Part shown: piece after piece, positions 11,347 through 58,340 of the stretch | Layout of the letters: every line of letters starts with the position of its first letter | How positions within the stretch are numbered: the stretch's first letter is position 1 | Assembly (NCBI GenBank): GCA_905116865.2 | Contig: CAJHNH020000695.1 | Coordinates: forward strand, 1-64,000 | DNA: 64,000 bases | Origin: Candidula unifasciata | Lineage: Eukaryota; Mollusca; Gastropoda; Stylommatophora; Geomitridae | Reading direction: 5' to 3' | Notes under the pieces: generated by a model | Databases searched by the model: none | What the model was told of the DNA's origin: nothing | What the model saw: only the letters and a program-made list of their open reading frames with translations | Translations under genes and position numbers: made by a program

Positions 11347-11609
11347 TAAGATTACTGCTAGTGAGCTATAAGAAGATGAAGACGGAGACCATATTTTCAC
11401 AAGCTGTCATCCTTTTTTTTAATATGGATTTAATCTACACACTGTCACCGTAACTCCTGGGCATTTCGTCGTTTCTGGCGACCAAAACAATACTCGAGAC
11501 ATGCCATCATCACTATCGTATGTTGTGCCCATCAGTGGAAATGAGGAAAACATGGAGTGGGAAATAACAAGGATGAGAATGAGATCATCAATAAAAAAAT
11601 AAAAAAATA

Positions 11610-11684
11610 AAGTAGTAGTAGTAGTAATAGTATAAGTAGATAAATAATAATAATAATAATAATATTATTAATAATAATAATAAT

Positions 11685-11770
<86 letters not shown>
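11610..11770. repeat. (TAA)n microsatellite
   Basis: An almost pure run of TAA with one TATTAT break. Confidence 0.95.
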
Positions 11771-12704
11771 GAAATTAATTCGACTCCTCAAATGAATTCA
11801 CTTTACCACTTTTTACCAAGTGGGTGAAGCATTTATACTATATTATACAGGGTCTAATAGCCATTTAAAAGTCCCACTTCAACACAAACACTATCAATCT
11901 CTATACGCCCCTCTTCTGAAATCAAAAATGAACTGATGGGGAAAAAAGTTGAAAACTGTCAAAATACAAACTCTCCCAAAGACCGAGCGAGTAATTCATA
12001 CCAAACCAGAAACAGCAGCTATTATGACGACGATATAATAATAATATCAATTAACATTTTGGTATAAAAATAATATACCGTACATTTTGAAATTCTAATT
12101 ACGAAAAGTGTTATTTCTCAACAACAAAACACGAACAACGTTCACGGTAATCGTTACAAAAAAGATATTCAGATCATCGCAATCATTATCACGGTATCGG
12201 TGAAGTCTAATTCTACATCATGACAATTAGAATACACAAACATGTACTATGGTATCGATCCCTTTTTTTTTTAGCGAGACGAACTATTGGGGAAAAACAT
12301 TCCATGTATTACGTAAGTATTAATTTACAGTAATAACAATAAAACTAACAGTAAAATTTATGTGACCACATTTACGGTATCATTCAAGAAGTCAAATATA
12401 AAACATATCACGATTTACACTTACTGAACAAAAATTAATATACATAAAAAATGTCGCGTGCTGAATTCTAATAGTAATAAAGTACATTATTTACATGGTC
12501 TAAAAATTTACACTTACACTGTAGTTGTTACATACTCAAGTAGCCGGGTATAGTCATATTAATTACGCATTTAGATGCAGTCATAAGTCTAGATAGTTGG
12601 ATAAAGTCATATTTTAAAGTTATGTCTTAAGGATATACATGCAGATAATATCATTCAAGACTCAAATTATTACGCAGATAATAACGATAAATTATATAAT
12701 ATCA
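11771..12704. other. No feature recognised; AT-rich
   Basis: No open frame with coding character and no repeat match within the window. Confidence 0.5.
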
Positions 12705-13015
12705 TGTATTTAAACTTGAATCCCCATAGGCCCATAACACGGCGTGTCGCTGGGTCACCAGCTAATTTTGGCTGGTCAGTGCCCCCACCCCCCACCTCTG
12801 TCAGTCAGATGCAATGGACTTCATGTTTGCAGGCTGCTCATTCAGCCCAATTCTGTATCCAGATCTTTGTTGGTCTGCCACTTCTTCTCTATCCCTCTAA
12901 CAAGCCCTGCGGTGTCGTTTTGGAGAGGCCGGTAGATCTTTTTACACCTGTGTACCACTGCACTTTTCATCAGTTCATTGTCGTTAAAAGAGGCTTATAG
13001 TTGCCAATGTGAGAC
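12705..13015 (-). repeat. Repeat I copy 2
   Basis: Same order of landmarks as 785-1078: a TGCAATGGACTTCATG-like block, TTCTGTATCCAGATCTTTG and TTGCCAATGTGAG. Confidence 0.55.
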
Positions 13016-13764
13016 ATGGACATGTATATATCAATCTTGAAATAATTCGCTGGCGTTTTCGATTTATGATAGAGATGATCCTGTCCACTTGGCTAACACA
13101 ACAGACCCATCGAACAAAGCTGGGTAACAAACAAACCGGAAGCATCAGCTTTATTTATACCCTGTAGGGCCAGAAAAAAGTCACAATGTAACTGAACTGG
13201 TAGGGAATTTGGGAAAAGTTCGTTTTAGGCTCTCTCCCATGATGGACAGAACACTCCTAAAACACACAGAACAGGAAAAGAAACAAAACAGGCTGGTGAA
13301 ATATAATCACGCACTGGGTGAAATCACACACAGAGTAAAAGAAATGCATAAAGGTTAAATCATATACTTAGATAGCATGCACGAGATCAAGTTAAGCGAT
13401 TACATATAGCCGCGAATTTAGAAGGAAAAAAAAATGACATAAAGAAGTCAATTTATTAAATGCGGTTAAATTAAATAATTGCAGTACATGCACTGGGCGA
13501 ATGTAAGTACTACGAATAGATTAAATAAGTACAACAATGTGAACAGTGATATTTACGTACTTGGCAAAATAGAATGAGAACAAATGGGAAGATATAAATA
13601 AAAACATCAGTTCTCGCTTTATAATTCACTGGTGTCTGTTGATATGGCACGGGTTATGTTATGAAATGGATATTTTTACGTTTTGTTGAACATTAACAAA
13701 TTAAAAAAAAGTACAGGGTTTCTTTCACACCGCTGTGGTGTCCGACACACCAGCTAAATCTACA
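13016..13764. other. No feature recognised
   Basis: AT-rich, no coding signal or repeat relation seen. Confidence 0.5.
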
Positions 13765-13975
13765 TCTATATTTTCAGACCAACCGGCAGGCAGTAGGGGA
13801 TGTCAACAACACGCCGGTCGCCTTTATTTCCCAGGACATTACTCGGAACCCATTTCAAAAGCTAGATGGACCTGGAAGCCAAATTCAGTTTTAAAGGAGG
13901 AAAAAAAACCTATCTTGATGCGAAATCGAACCCTGTTATTCTCAGGGTTGTAGGCGAGCAAGGCTAGTTTAACTT
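13765..13975 (-). mobile_element. SINE-A/B family, decayed copy
   Basis: On the plus strand AGACCAACCGGCAGGCAGTA and CGCCGGTCGCCTTTATTTCC mirror the 3' body of SINE-A read backwards. The head is weak. Confidence 0.5.
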
Positions 13976-14199
13976 AGTCGACTCAAGGGCCAAAATGTTG
14001 GACATTGGGATCGTCACGGACCAGAGGCCCAAGCACCTCAGTGTAGCAGCATCATTACTACAGAACAGTTGGCAACGATCCATGTGCCACTTGCTAGGTT
14101 TATGCGGACTGGGTTCGGCCCGCGGGCCACCAGTTGAATAGTTCTGGTCTAGTCACTACACTACAGCGCCTGTTCGTTGCACTTTGAGGTAAATATAAA

Positions 14200-15905
<1,706 letters not shown>

Positions 15906-15908
15906 GTT

Positions 15909-16003
<95 letters not shown>
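15906..16003. repeat. (TTTC)n microsatellite
   Basis: About 24 units of TTTC. Confidence 0.95.
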
Positions 16004-16006
<3 letters not shown>

Positions 16007-16296
16007 TATCCTGTTTTGTTTTCCTTCTAATATTTGTCTGTGTGTGCCAGAATAAGTTTTTTTTTTTTTAAATAATTGTCTCTAGTACTTATGTCTTTTT
16101 ATTATTTCGCCTCTCTGTCCACGATGCCAGTCCATTTATTTGTGTTTCTTTCTTGTTTTCTCACTTCTGACATGGTGATTTGTTTCTCCCGGTCGAGAGG
16201 CAAACAGGAAGACACAAAAAAGACAGTCCATGTGGCAGATAGTTAGGCAGACAGACAGGTTGGCAGTGAGGTGGGTAGACGGATAAGCTAATCGCA

Positions 16297-17125
16297 GACT
16301 GATTGACGATAAGGATTTTCTAGTATATGCTTGTGATATGCAGGTTGATAGACGATAAGGAGGCTTGAGTAAATGCCTGTGATAAGCAGGCTGATAGATG
16401 ATAAGGGGTTTAAGTATATGCCTGTGATAAGCAGGCTGATAGATGATAAGGGGTTTAGGTATATGCCTGTGATAAGCAGGCTGATAGATGATAAGGGGTT
16501 TAAGTATATGCCTGTGATAAGCAGGCTGATAGATGATAAGGAAATTACTTTGACAGGCAGGTTGACAGACGATAAGCAGGCCCGAGTTTATGCCTGTAAT
16601 AAGCAGGTTGATAGAAGATAAGGGGTTTATGTATGTGCCTGTAATAAGTATGTTGATAGACGATTTAAGGGGGGGGGGGAGGTTGAGTATATGCCAGTGG
16701 TATGTAGGTTGACTGCGATAAGGAGGTTTGAGTATATGCCTTTAATAAGCAGGTTGACTTACGAAAAGGAGGGATGAGTATATGCCTGCCATAAACAGGT
16801 TGACAGCTGATAAGGAGGTTTGAGTATGTGCCTGCGGTAAACGGGTTGACAGCTGATAAGGAGGTTTGAGTATATACCTGCGATAAACATGTTGACAGCT
16901 GATAAAGAGGTTTGAGTATATGCCTGTGATAAGTACGATGACAGACGATAAGGTGGTTTGAGTATAAGGCTGTGATAAGTACGTTGACAGACGATAAGGA
17001 GGCTTGTAGGCATTCCTGCAATAAGCAGGTTGACAGATGATAAGGAGGTTTGTAGTCACTGCTGCCTTCAACGAGCGCTAAGGAGGATCGATGGTGTACC
17101 TATGAAAAGCAGGTCGACAGACGAT
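16297..17125. repeat. 45-bp minisatellite, about 18 copies
   Basis: The core is GCAGGCTGATAGATGATAAG then TTTAAGTATATGCCTGTGAT. Near 16373-16540 copies are almost identical and give an in-frame 15-residue repeat; to the right they diverge. Confidence 0.92.
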
Positions 17126-17944
17126 GTATATATGCCATAAGCATATAGATACACGAAAACAGATATTGGAATGCAAGCATGCGATAAGCAAGTTGGTAGT
17201 TCTGCAAGCAGGTAGTTGGTTGGTACGTGTACTTACTTTGTTTCGTAAAAACCGGCTATTATCCACTTTACTCTTAATACACAACCGCCTTATTAATCCA
17301 GCCCTAATCATTCACCTCAAGATTCCTTAAAACAACCAGCAACATTTACTCTACAACACATTCAACTATATAAACCACATACAAATTACTCCTGGAAAAA
17401 GTACTAAGTACTTGACAAAAAAGTATACATCACAACGTACCTAAAACTCTTAAAAAGTAATCGAAAAACGACGCAGTACCCACAAACTAATACGTGTCAA
17501 AACGTACCCAGTAATCCCCTGCGTCCATTCTTTAATTACAATGCATCATTATTGTTTTTACGTCAACCGTATACAGACACAATACAAGTTGATAATATTA
17601 CATAACAATAATACATAATTCATAACATTATTACATACATGTGTTTCCATTTTAACAAGTTGCTGTACAAATTAACGATGAAAAACGCACCACAACAACA
17701 GTAAAAATTCATATGGCACAAAAGAGAAAGGGAAACAATAGTCTGGTCCACTGACAATGTAAAGTAATATGCGAATGGTAAACATTAATAATTAATGCAG
17801 AAAGTAAACAATATGGTAAACATTATTAAACAATATAGAGAATTAACATTATGAGATTCATCTTCAACAATGAACAAAAACAGCAATGTTTGAATATGGT
17901 GTATTTCAACAGTAAAAGCCGATAGACTGTCATGCAAATACACC
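17126..17944. other. No feature recognised; AT-rich
   Basis: No coding signal was seen. Confidence 0.5.
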
Positions 17945-18470
17945 TGTATAGAATGTTGTATGTGCTTTTTTTAGAATATTGTAAGCAACACTGTATATGT
18001 TTGAAGTATTTATGCTATATTATATATTTATATAAAATTTTATGCAAAATTTCATTTTTGTAGATTATTGTATGTAACACATTATCATAACAGAATATTT
18101 TATGCAACATTTATCTTTGTGGAATAATTTTTGCAACGCTTTATTTTACAGAATATTACATACTATACTGTCTCAAATAGAAGACTGTATACTGGCATGT
18201 CTCTTTATAAAATGTTGCATACAACTTTTTCTGTTTATAGGATATTCAATACAAAACTGATTCTTTACAGAAGTGTATGCAACATTTTATCTATATAGAA
18301 TATTGCATGCTTTATTATAACTTTAGAAGATTTGTACTTAACGTCATATGGTTATAACCTATGGTTTACTAGAAAATAGTTTGAAAAAACTAAATACTGT
18401 ATAGATTACTGCATCTGTTTACAATCTTTTATGCTGTTTTGTTTCTGATTATTGTATTGTTTGCTATACC
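17945..18470. repeat. Old degenerate tandem repeat
   Basis: Variants of ATAGAATATTGTATGCAACA with TTTTAT recur roughly every 35-45 bases. Too decayed to count exactly. Confidence 0.5.
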
Positions 18471-20489
18471 GACGACAGCAGCGGTTGGGGAGGGAGGGGA
18501 AAAAGGGGGGGGGGGGGGGAGCTCTACAATTGTCGGCACTGTATGCTTGTTACCATAGGCGTCTCAAAAAAAAAAAAAAAATTTAGAGGAATGAAAATGA
18601 AGAAATAAAACAAAAGTAACCCTGACTACGATGCTCAACGAGGTAACACAAAAAGTGCCCACTTATATTACCAAACGTTTCGATGTAAGTCTTCATCCTT
18701 TCATAAAACAGCAAAAGACAATTCTTAGCACGTCTTCACCTCATTAAAAAAAAGATTAATTTATAATCCACCTCCTTTTTCTGCTATCAGTTCAAATTTT
18801 ATTCGGCAATAGCTCTTCCTATATACAATTTTCCTATTTTTCTTCGTTGATAAAAACTCCGAACCGCACTATCGATAATATGAGCGAGCAACTTGCACCT
18901 TTACTTAGTTGAGCTTTATCGTCATAGTTTGTGTTGTATTTAGTTACTTCTTGATACCAGCTACGACTTCAGTTACCCCTATTTTCAATAAACATTACAC
19001 CGTTCAAAAGTAATCATCATTATCAAAAGTAATAGTTTTCGTAAAAACAACTTATGAAAGTGTTAAAAAAAAAAAAAAAAATTCGCCATCGCGTGCCACA
19101 TTGCACATGAGACGTGTACATTACTTTTCAAACAGTTTGACTTCATAAATAATCTGGCCAGGAAAAATTGCCCGGTGTGAATTATCGTGGTATATATTTT
19201 ATTATATTGGTATAAAGTCTAATATTAATAAACTGACCTTTCTTTGTTAAGTACAAAAATATCAGTCTAATATTAACAATTATGAGTATAACAATATAAC
19301 TTGAAACTTAACGGTTATAATTAAAGTATAACAAAAGAAATAGTTGAACAGAGGTATCTCGTGTGTGAGCAACAATGCATAACTACACCGGTTTCGGTTT
19401 TGCTTATTGTTTGAAAACACTGACTACAAAAACAGAAGGAATTTATTATAAATTTGAAGCTGCTCTGGTAATTGAAGTGACTATCGTGAATTTGCGGCTT
19501 TTAGACGGACACAATGTGTTCAGAGAAACCATTTGTATTTGAACTGAATATATTCAGTTTTTGAGCTTCAAGTTATGTTGATTTAACTTTGTACTTAGAG
19601 CACCTGGTGAGATACCGCGAAATATGTCTGACAATCAATTAGTTGAGTCCGCATTACTTAAAATAAGATTACACGATGACCGTGTTATAACTTAAGCGAA
19701 GGACAATTTGCCCCAGACATTTTAACATCATGGGTCAAAATTCCCATTATATGCCTAACAACACAACAAACGGTACAGAAGTGGCTAAAAATCTAAGACT
19801 ACTTATAAATAACTGTAAATAACTGATTCTCCCATGCTTTTATGGAGGCATTGCATCTACTGATAATTCACTAAAGGCAATCATTCGGCCGTAAAATACC
19901 GGTTGGAGAGAATTCTTCCATACCACTGATGGAATGCCAATTAATTACTAGGTGGCCTTAAACTTTTGGCCAACACGAGTAATAGCTCCCGCCTACATGA
20001 GAATATTATCCTCGAATGAATGTAACAATAAACGAAATTTAACAAACAACAACTGAATTATATCTCACCAAGGCCGGGCTAGCTTACTGCGTCAAGTAAA
20101 GATAACAACCCCGTATATGTCAAGTTATAAAGAATATCAAACATTTACCGATAAAGAAATGCTATTTAAATATGAAATCATTGAAAATTACAAACATCAA
20201 ACTTCGACGTGGTTAATGAAACCTGTCTTTATTGAAAGTATTTACCATTTTTTAATTGGGTATTGTGAAGGAAAAATAACCTATCAAAAATAGACACGCT
20301 CAACAGAAACGTTAAGATGAAAGTTGATGACAGAGGCCAAGGGTACTAGAGTGGATTCTATCCATGATATCCAACAAAGCGGGCACAGAGTAGGGTGGAA
20401 TGGGGAGGATAGGGGTGGGAGGGGTGGGGTGGGGAGGATAGGGGGATGGGGAATAGACTGCGAGCCCTAGTACCATATAAGCGACGCTA
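18471..20489. other. No gene; poly-G run near 18508-18520
   Basis: AT-rich with homopolymer runs (A15 near 18567, A17 near 19066). The stretch at 20340-20400 resembles 30040-30095 over a short length. No exon was recognised. Confidence 0.45.
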
Positions 20490-20980
20490 CATTATGGTGA
20501 TGATGACGTTGATGATTTTGATAACGATGATGTTGATGATGACGTTAATGTTCATGATAATGTTAATGACGATGTTAATGATGATGATGATGATGTTAAC
20601 GATGATGATGTTGATGATGACGATGTTAATGATGATGTTAACGATGATGTTGATGACGATGTTAATGATGATGATAACGATGATGATGTTGATGATGATG
20701 ATATTGATGATGATGTTGATGACGATGATGCTCAGGATTATGATGTTGATGATGATGAAGATGTTGATGATGTTAAGGATGATGATGTTAAGGATGATGA
20801 TGTTGATAATGACGATAATGTTGATGAAGATGTTGATAACGATCATGTTAAGGATGATGAGGTTAATGATGATGATGAAGTTGTTGATGACGATGATGTA
20901 AATGATGATGATGTTAATGATGACGATGATTTTGAAGATGATGTTGATGATGATGACGATGCCCCCCCCCCCCCCCCCAC
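20490..20980. repeat. Degenerate (GAT)n array ending in poly-C
   Basis: GATGATGTT, GACGATGTT and GATGATGAT mixtures for about 470 bases, then a C17 run. Confidence 0.92.
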
Positions 20981-21249
20981 CCGCCCCCCATGAAAACCTC
21001 AGACGCATGACTGAAGTGTAGAATTTTCTGGTACATGTTGTTAATGAGTGTAATCCATTTAACAAAGCTGTTGCAAGAATGCAAGATGGTCTTGCATACA
21101 ACAAGTGGAAATGTACAGAAGTGTAAGGTTGATAAAACCTGGCTAGTTCGTTCGTGCGGATGGCGACACAGTTTCTTATCAACTGTCCGTACTGGTGCAA
21201 GAGCACTTATGGTTTATAACCGTGTGCAATGACGCCGGTTCATATCTCA
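20981..21249. other. No feature recognised
   Basis: Flank of the zinc-finger gene 3' end. Confidence 0.4.
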
Positions 21250-21382
21250 CTTGAAATCGTAGGTAACTTTAAAGCTAGCTTGTTAGTCTTGAAATCGTTG
21301 TTAACGTTAAACCTAGACGGTTAGTCTTGAAATCGTAGTTAATATTAAAACTAGCCTGTTAGTCTTGAAATGGTAGTTCTCA
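21250..21382. repeat. 38-bp tandem repeat, about 3.5 copies
   Basis: Units start CTTGAAATCGTAGTTAA and end near CTAGCCTGTTAGT. It lies just past the candidate poly(A) signal of the zinc-finger gene. Confidence 0.8.
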
Positions 21383-21399
21383 AAAAAGTTTTGAACCTT

Positions 21400-21405
21400 T
21401 TTATT
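21400..21405 (-). terminator. Candidate poly(A) signal AATAAA of the zinc-finger gene
   Basis: AATAAA on the minus strand, about 740 bases past the stop. A weaker ATTAAA is at 21496-21501. No nearer AATAAA was seen. The site is chosen by motif only, with no transcript support. Confidence 0.3.
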
Positions 21406-22140
21406 ACAGCTACGTTGAAATATTAGACTCAGTAGGATTCTGTCTAAATTATATTTTTGTCACTTTGAAACCAGGACAGAAATTAGCGAAGTAGATTTAA
21501 TCTTACACACTTTGGCATTTATCACAAGTTCCTTCATCAAGAACTATTTCCAATTGTTGCTATAACCATGTTAAAGATTTCTAATTCAATAGGAATACCA
21601 GACCTGATTGTTGACACATGTTGTAGCATATCAAAGTAAAAATATATTAAATCTAAAGGCAAATTTAACACAACAGAAACTATGTATAGAAAAACTATCA
21701 CAAGAAAGGAAAAAGACGCGCGCACATACAACCAAAGATTTTAACAAGTTTCTATCAATGAATCAGGAAAATTCATAAACCAACAACAAACGAACAGGAA
21801 GTTCATACATAAGTAAATGAAAAAAAAAAAAAAAACGGGACAGGAAGAACCATTGCGAAACGAAACATTAACGAAGGAGTGTGAGGAGGAAAGAAAAAAA
21901 AAAGTGGGAAAGGGGTGGGGGGATAAATGCAAAACAAATACATTGAACAATGGAGAAAAAAAAATGGATGAAGGTATGCGGTAGATTAATTCCAACAGGG
22001 CTGAGTAAACAGATGCTCTGAATGTCATGGTTTGTTTTGTGCTAAGTTACTTCTTGATATGAGACTGACTGCAGTTACCCCCTGTATTCAACATCACATA
22101 TGTTACATCTAGAATGTTACTTTCTGTCCTGAACACGTAG
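21406..22140 (-). other. Probable 3' untranslated region of the zinc-finger gene
   Basis: Lies between the stop codon and the candidate AATAAA. No other gene is visible. The extent is inferred. Confidence 0.35.
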
Positions 22141-54475
<32,335 letters not shown>

Positions 54476-55055
54476 ATTGTACCCGTCAGGTCATGGGCGT
54501 TGGACTTTGCAAGGAAAGGTATATTTTTGCAGCTTCTTCAAAACAACAAATTTTGACTCATAAATAATGAGATTCCGACAACGTTTGCAGCAATTGACAA
54601 CTGCTTTAAGAATACCCTGCGATGGTTTAAACTGACTTGCGTAAGTTTAGAGGCATGCCCTCAAAACCTCGAACTAATGCCTGTATTCATAAAAATGAAT
54701 TATTGTTTATATCGATACATCTACAAAACAAATCTTCTGGATCAAAAGGACACGTGAATTATTCTATTAATACCAATCAGCAGACAAGAAAACAATGTTA
54801 CGCAAGCTACGCGTGGCTGGCAATGTTTTGGAACTCAATCTGCTTCACTAAGTGACACATAAAGTAATAAGAATTAAATAAAGTGGTTTGCATAAAGAGT
54901 TTCTACTGTGGCAAAGTGATGAGGTAATTAATATCTTTCTTGTCATTATCTGGTGCAGACAAATAAAACTGCTACTGAGCGTAAAAGTGGGAACGAGATA
55001 TAACAAAACAGGCCCTGATTTGGTCTTCAAGTTGAAGGAGGTACTGACAGTAAGG
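54476..55055. other. Upstream of the zinc-finger start codon; no promoter element recognised
   Basis: AT-rich. An in-frame TGA lies five codons before the ATG. No TATA box at a convincing place was seen. Confidence 0.4.
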
Positions 55056-55781
55056 CTATAGTTGTTTTGAGGTAATGGTGAACTCTACACGGCATAGACT
55101 GGGTGTAGTGATAACACACTGGTGGTCGGACTTGTTTGTTGAAGTCTGGATGAAGCCCCTCGCCAGCAGACGAGGAGTTGGTTCTTGAATGCGATTGATG
55201 CAGCTTAGGCGATGCTTTTTTTGGTTTCTAGACTCTGATGTCTGGTTCTTAGACGGTGCTGTCTGGTTATTAGACGGTGCTGTCTGGTTCTTAGATGGTG
55301 CTGTCTGATTCTTAATCGGTGCTGTCTGGTTCTTAGATGTTGGTGCTTGATTTATAGACGGTGCTGTCTGGTTCTTAGATGGTGCTGCTTGATTTATAGA
55401 CGGTGCTGTCTGGTTCTTAGATGGTGCTGTCTGATTCTTAGATGGTGCTGTCTGATTCTTAGATGGCGGTGCTTGATTTATAGACGGTGCTGTCTGGTTC
55501 TTAGACGGTGCTGCTTGATTTATAGACGGTGCTGTCTGGTTCTTAGATGGTGCTGTCTGATTCTTAGATGGTGCTGTCTGATTCTTAGACGTAGCTGTAA
55601 GGTTTTCGGTCGGGGCCGTCTGGTTCTGAGATGCGGTGTAATGACCCTTGATTCCGAGGTATTTTCCCTGGATTGAAGGGAGGTACGTAAAATCGAGGGC
55701 GATGTCATCTACCACTGACCATTGTCTCGGCGAGTCACTGCAGCAGCCATCTGTGGACAGCAAGTTAAAACTGTTAGCCAT
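55056..55781 (-). CDS. Doubtful 241-codon open frame with 7-residue repeats
   Basis: Starts with ATG directly after a TGA. A unique part of about 50 residues includes CCSDSPRQWSVVDDIALDF. Then about 17 repeats of a TAPSKNQ type (some SINQAAP) follow, and a tail with LLARGFIQT. The repeat is a 21-bp minisatellite, so an open frame is expected by chance in at least one phase. No known domain, signal peptide or membrane segment was seen. It lies 0.6 kb upstream of the zinc-finger start and could be part of its 5' region, a separate gene, or nothing. Confidence 0.3.
   Translation of the reverse strand: MANSFNLLSTDGCCSDSPRQWSVVDDIALDFTYLPSIQGKYLGIKGHYTASQNQTAPTENLTATSKNQTAPSKNQTAPSKNQTAPSINQAAPSKNQTAPSINQAPPSKNQTAPSKNQTAPSKNQTAPSINQAAPSKNQTAPSINQAPTSKNQTAPIKNQTAPSKNQTAPSNNQTAPSKNQTSESRNQKKHRLSCINRIQEPTPRLLARGFIQTSTNKSDHQCVITTPSLCRVEFTITSKQL
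55238..55620. repeat. 21-bp minisatellite, about 17 copies
   Basis: The unit is GGTGCTGTCTGGTTCTTAGA-T; a second type has GCTTGATTTATAGAC. The two types alternate in a pattern that suggests duplication of multi-unit blocks. Confidence 0.93.
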
Positions 55782-55844
55782 TCATTAACTAACGGACAGA
55801 GAGTCCCTGTGGCCAGGTTGGCAAACGGTTTGACTCAATATTTG

Positions 55845-56130
55845 TCTTCTCCTTAGCATTCCCAGGTTGTAAACCCCGGCGAAATGTTCTGGTTGTTTGT
55901 GCACTTCTGAATTTTAGTCGTGGTGCAGAACACGAGTTTTGCGTGTACATCTGTTTTACAAATATGGCTTACGTGTATGCAGCCTGTTGGTTCCTTGCTG
56001 GTCAGACAGGTGCACCCCGACTTCGGAAAACAAACCTTATTAGTCAACTCTTACGACATTCTTGTTGGAGGTCAGGGGGTCTATTTCACCCAACCTATGA
56101 TGGGGCCTCAGAACCCACACAGGACGCCTC
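55845..56130 (-). repeat. Repeat G copy upstream of the zinc-finger gene
   Basis: Plus strand begins TTCTCCTTAGCATTCCCAGG and includes AGCCTGTTGGTTCCTTGCTG and CACCCCGACTTCGGAA; it ends at GGGCCTCAGAACCCACACAG. Confidence 0.72.
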
Positions 56131-56339
56131 GCGTTTTCAAGGTCAAGGGTTAGTTTCAGGGACTCGTCGTTCAGTCCACGTGTGCAATTTTACCGAGATA
56201 ACTAGGGATCGTCACTGAAGTTCCAGAGTTCGTGCTCTGTTCGACGCTATCGGCAAGTGGCTATTTGTTTTCCGGAGTGAGACCGAGCTATATAGAATGA
56301 GCAGGGCAGTTAAATTAGCCCTCTTAACTTTGACGCGCT
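56131..56339. other. No feature recognised
   Basis: Short flank, nothing seen. Confidence 0.4.
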
Positions 56340-56760
56340 TACACACACACACACACACAAACACACAGTAATTAAAACAAAAACTAATATGCAGACACAA
56401 GTTCATATACATTCCGGGGAAAATAGTTATTAAAAAAGCAACACAGGCGTGAACATACACATATATACACATCCATAGAAGTAATAAATTAAATAAGCAG
56501 AGCATACGCATGGACACACAGACACGCACGCGTGAGCATGTAAACACACACACGCACACACACACACAAAGAAGGACGCGAAGGAAAAAGCATCAAATAC
56601 GCTCATACAAACATAGAAATAACCAAGTAAAATGAGAAAAGGCACCTGCACACCTACACACACACACATACACGCATAAGCACATACATACAAACACACA
56701 GAGTATGAGAGACAGAGAGACAGAGAGAAAGAGAGAGAGGAGAGATGCTCATTCATAAGT
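56340..56760. repeat. CA- and GA-rich low-complexity region
   Basis: Short (CA)n at 56340-56360, 56545-56570 and 56650-56670, then GA near 56710-56745. Confidence 0.75.
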
Positions 56761-57285
56761 AAAAACAGCCAAATCATAACATACAGAGAGTTTAATTTAA
56801 AAAAAAAAGACACCACACTGTGTTACTTTTCAAATGAGAATACTGAAATTAAATCTATTATAACTACAAGAGCGATGGATAAATGAATGAGAGAATGAAA
56901 TAAAAGCAGAATGGAACGCTCTCAAAGGCAATCAATGAAACCTTACAAAGATCATTAACTTGATAAAACTGGACTCTCGCCATGGGAGCTAACTTACTCT
57001 CAATCTTCGTATAAAAATTATGGGCCTTTAATAAGGTCGTTTTATTGCTGTTCTGAATGACAATTTAAATGTAGCTAATTTCAAATCTTCTGTTTGATTG
57101 TTCTACGGTTTGCGCCCACTGCTTCATTTCTCGTGGTAATTCTTTCTCTCGTACCTGTCTGCTTTTGTTTGTTTATATGCTTTTAATTAGTTTTTTTTTT
57201 AAATCTCTGTTTGTTGAATGAGTGTTACTCATTGACGTTTCGGATCTGTAATTTTGTCACATCGTTTCTTTCCTTTTCCTTCTAT

Positions 57286-57289
<4 letters not shown>
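56761..57289. other. No feature recognised
   Basis: AT-rich, no coding signal. Confidence 0.5.
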
Positions 57290-57349
<60 letters not shown>

Positions 57350-57427
57350 GCGTTCGCTTTACCCGTTAACGTGTTGTGTTTTTCTTTCTTTCTCGAAAGC
57401 TTTTCAGACTCTTGCTTCTTTTGCAGC

Positions 57428-57486
<59 letters not shown>
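57290..57486. repeat. (GT)n and (CT)n microsatellites
   Basis: GT 57292-57346 and CT 57430-57486, split by 80 bases. A poly-G run of 12 follows near 57555. Confidence 0.93.
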
Positions 57487-57489
<3 letters not shown>

Positions 57490-57579
57490 TTGTGGTCATG
57501 CGCCTCAGTACACTTGTTTTCACACCGAGGGGGTGAGGGGGTGGGGGTCTGTGGGGGGGGGGGGGTTGTCGTTTGGATG

Positions 57580-58100
57580 TGACATGCTTGACAGCCGGCA
57601 GGGTAACTAAAGCTTTCGATTTTTAGACTGTCACGTGCGTCCCTCTATCTTTCTACTTCCTGCTATCAGCGCCGATTAATACATTGTCTGTGTATTTATT
57701 ACATGCATAATTGTCTGTCTGTCTGTCCGCCTGTCTGTCCATCTACCTGGTTCTCCGCATTACTGGGCCCTTTTCCACAAAAGGCAGGCGACTAGCACTG
57801 CGCTGTAACTGCTGGTTTGTGTACAACAGCCAGATACTTGGGCTGGATATGACATGTGAAGGGAACGAACTGATAGCAGGACACAAGAGGCCTTGCTAAA
57901 GAATTCACTTGAATGATACACTGACTGGATATCAAGCGGGTAAAAGGGTTTTCATAATCGTTGAAAGGACTTTGGAAAATGTCACGGAGCATCGTGTGTG
58001 CTGGCTTCTTGAGTAAATACCCACTGGAAAACTAATAATGCTGGAAGACAACTAGGACCATTAAAAAAAGGGTAAGAAAAACAGAAAATAAGGATTAAGC
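57580..58100. other. No feature recognised
   Basis: No coding signal or repeat relation seen. Confidence 0.45.
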
Positions 58101-58103
58101 AGA

Positions 58104-58340
58104 AGAAGAAGAAGAAGAAGAAGAAGAAGAAGAAGAAGAAGAAGAAGAAGAAGAAAAAGAAGAAGAAGAAAAGAAAAAGAAAAAGAAAAAGAAGAAGAAG
58201 AAGAAGAAGAAGAAGAAGAAGAAGAAGAAGAAGAAAAAGAAGAAGAAGAAAAGAAAAAGAAAAAGAAAAAGAAAAAGAAGAAGAAGAAAAAGAAGAAGAA
58301 GAAAATGAAGAAGAAGAAGAAAAAGAAGCAGCAGCAGAAG
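58104..58340. repeat. (GAA)n with AAAAG variants
   Basis: A GAA run with a repeated AAGAAAAAGAAAAAG block that occurs twice (near 58165 and 58250), which shows an internal duplication of about 85 bases. Confidence 0.93.

Noticed and set aside
20446..20901. A 151-codon Met-rich frame and its antisense Ile/Asn frame
   Set aside because: Translation of a degenerate GAT array.
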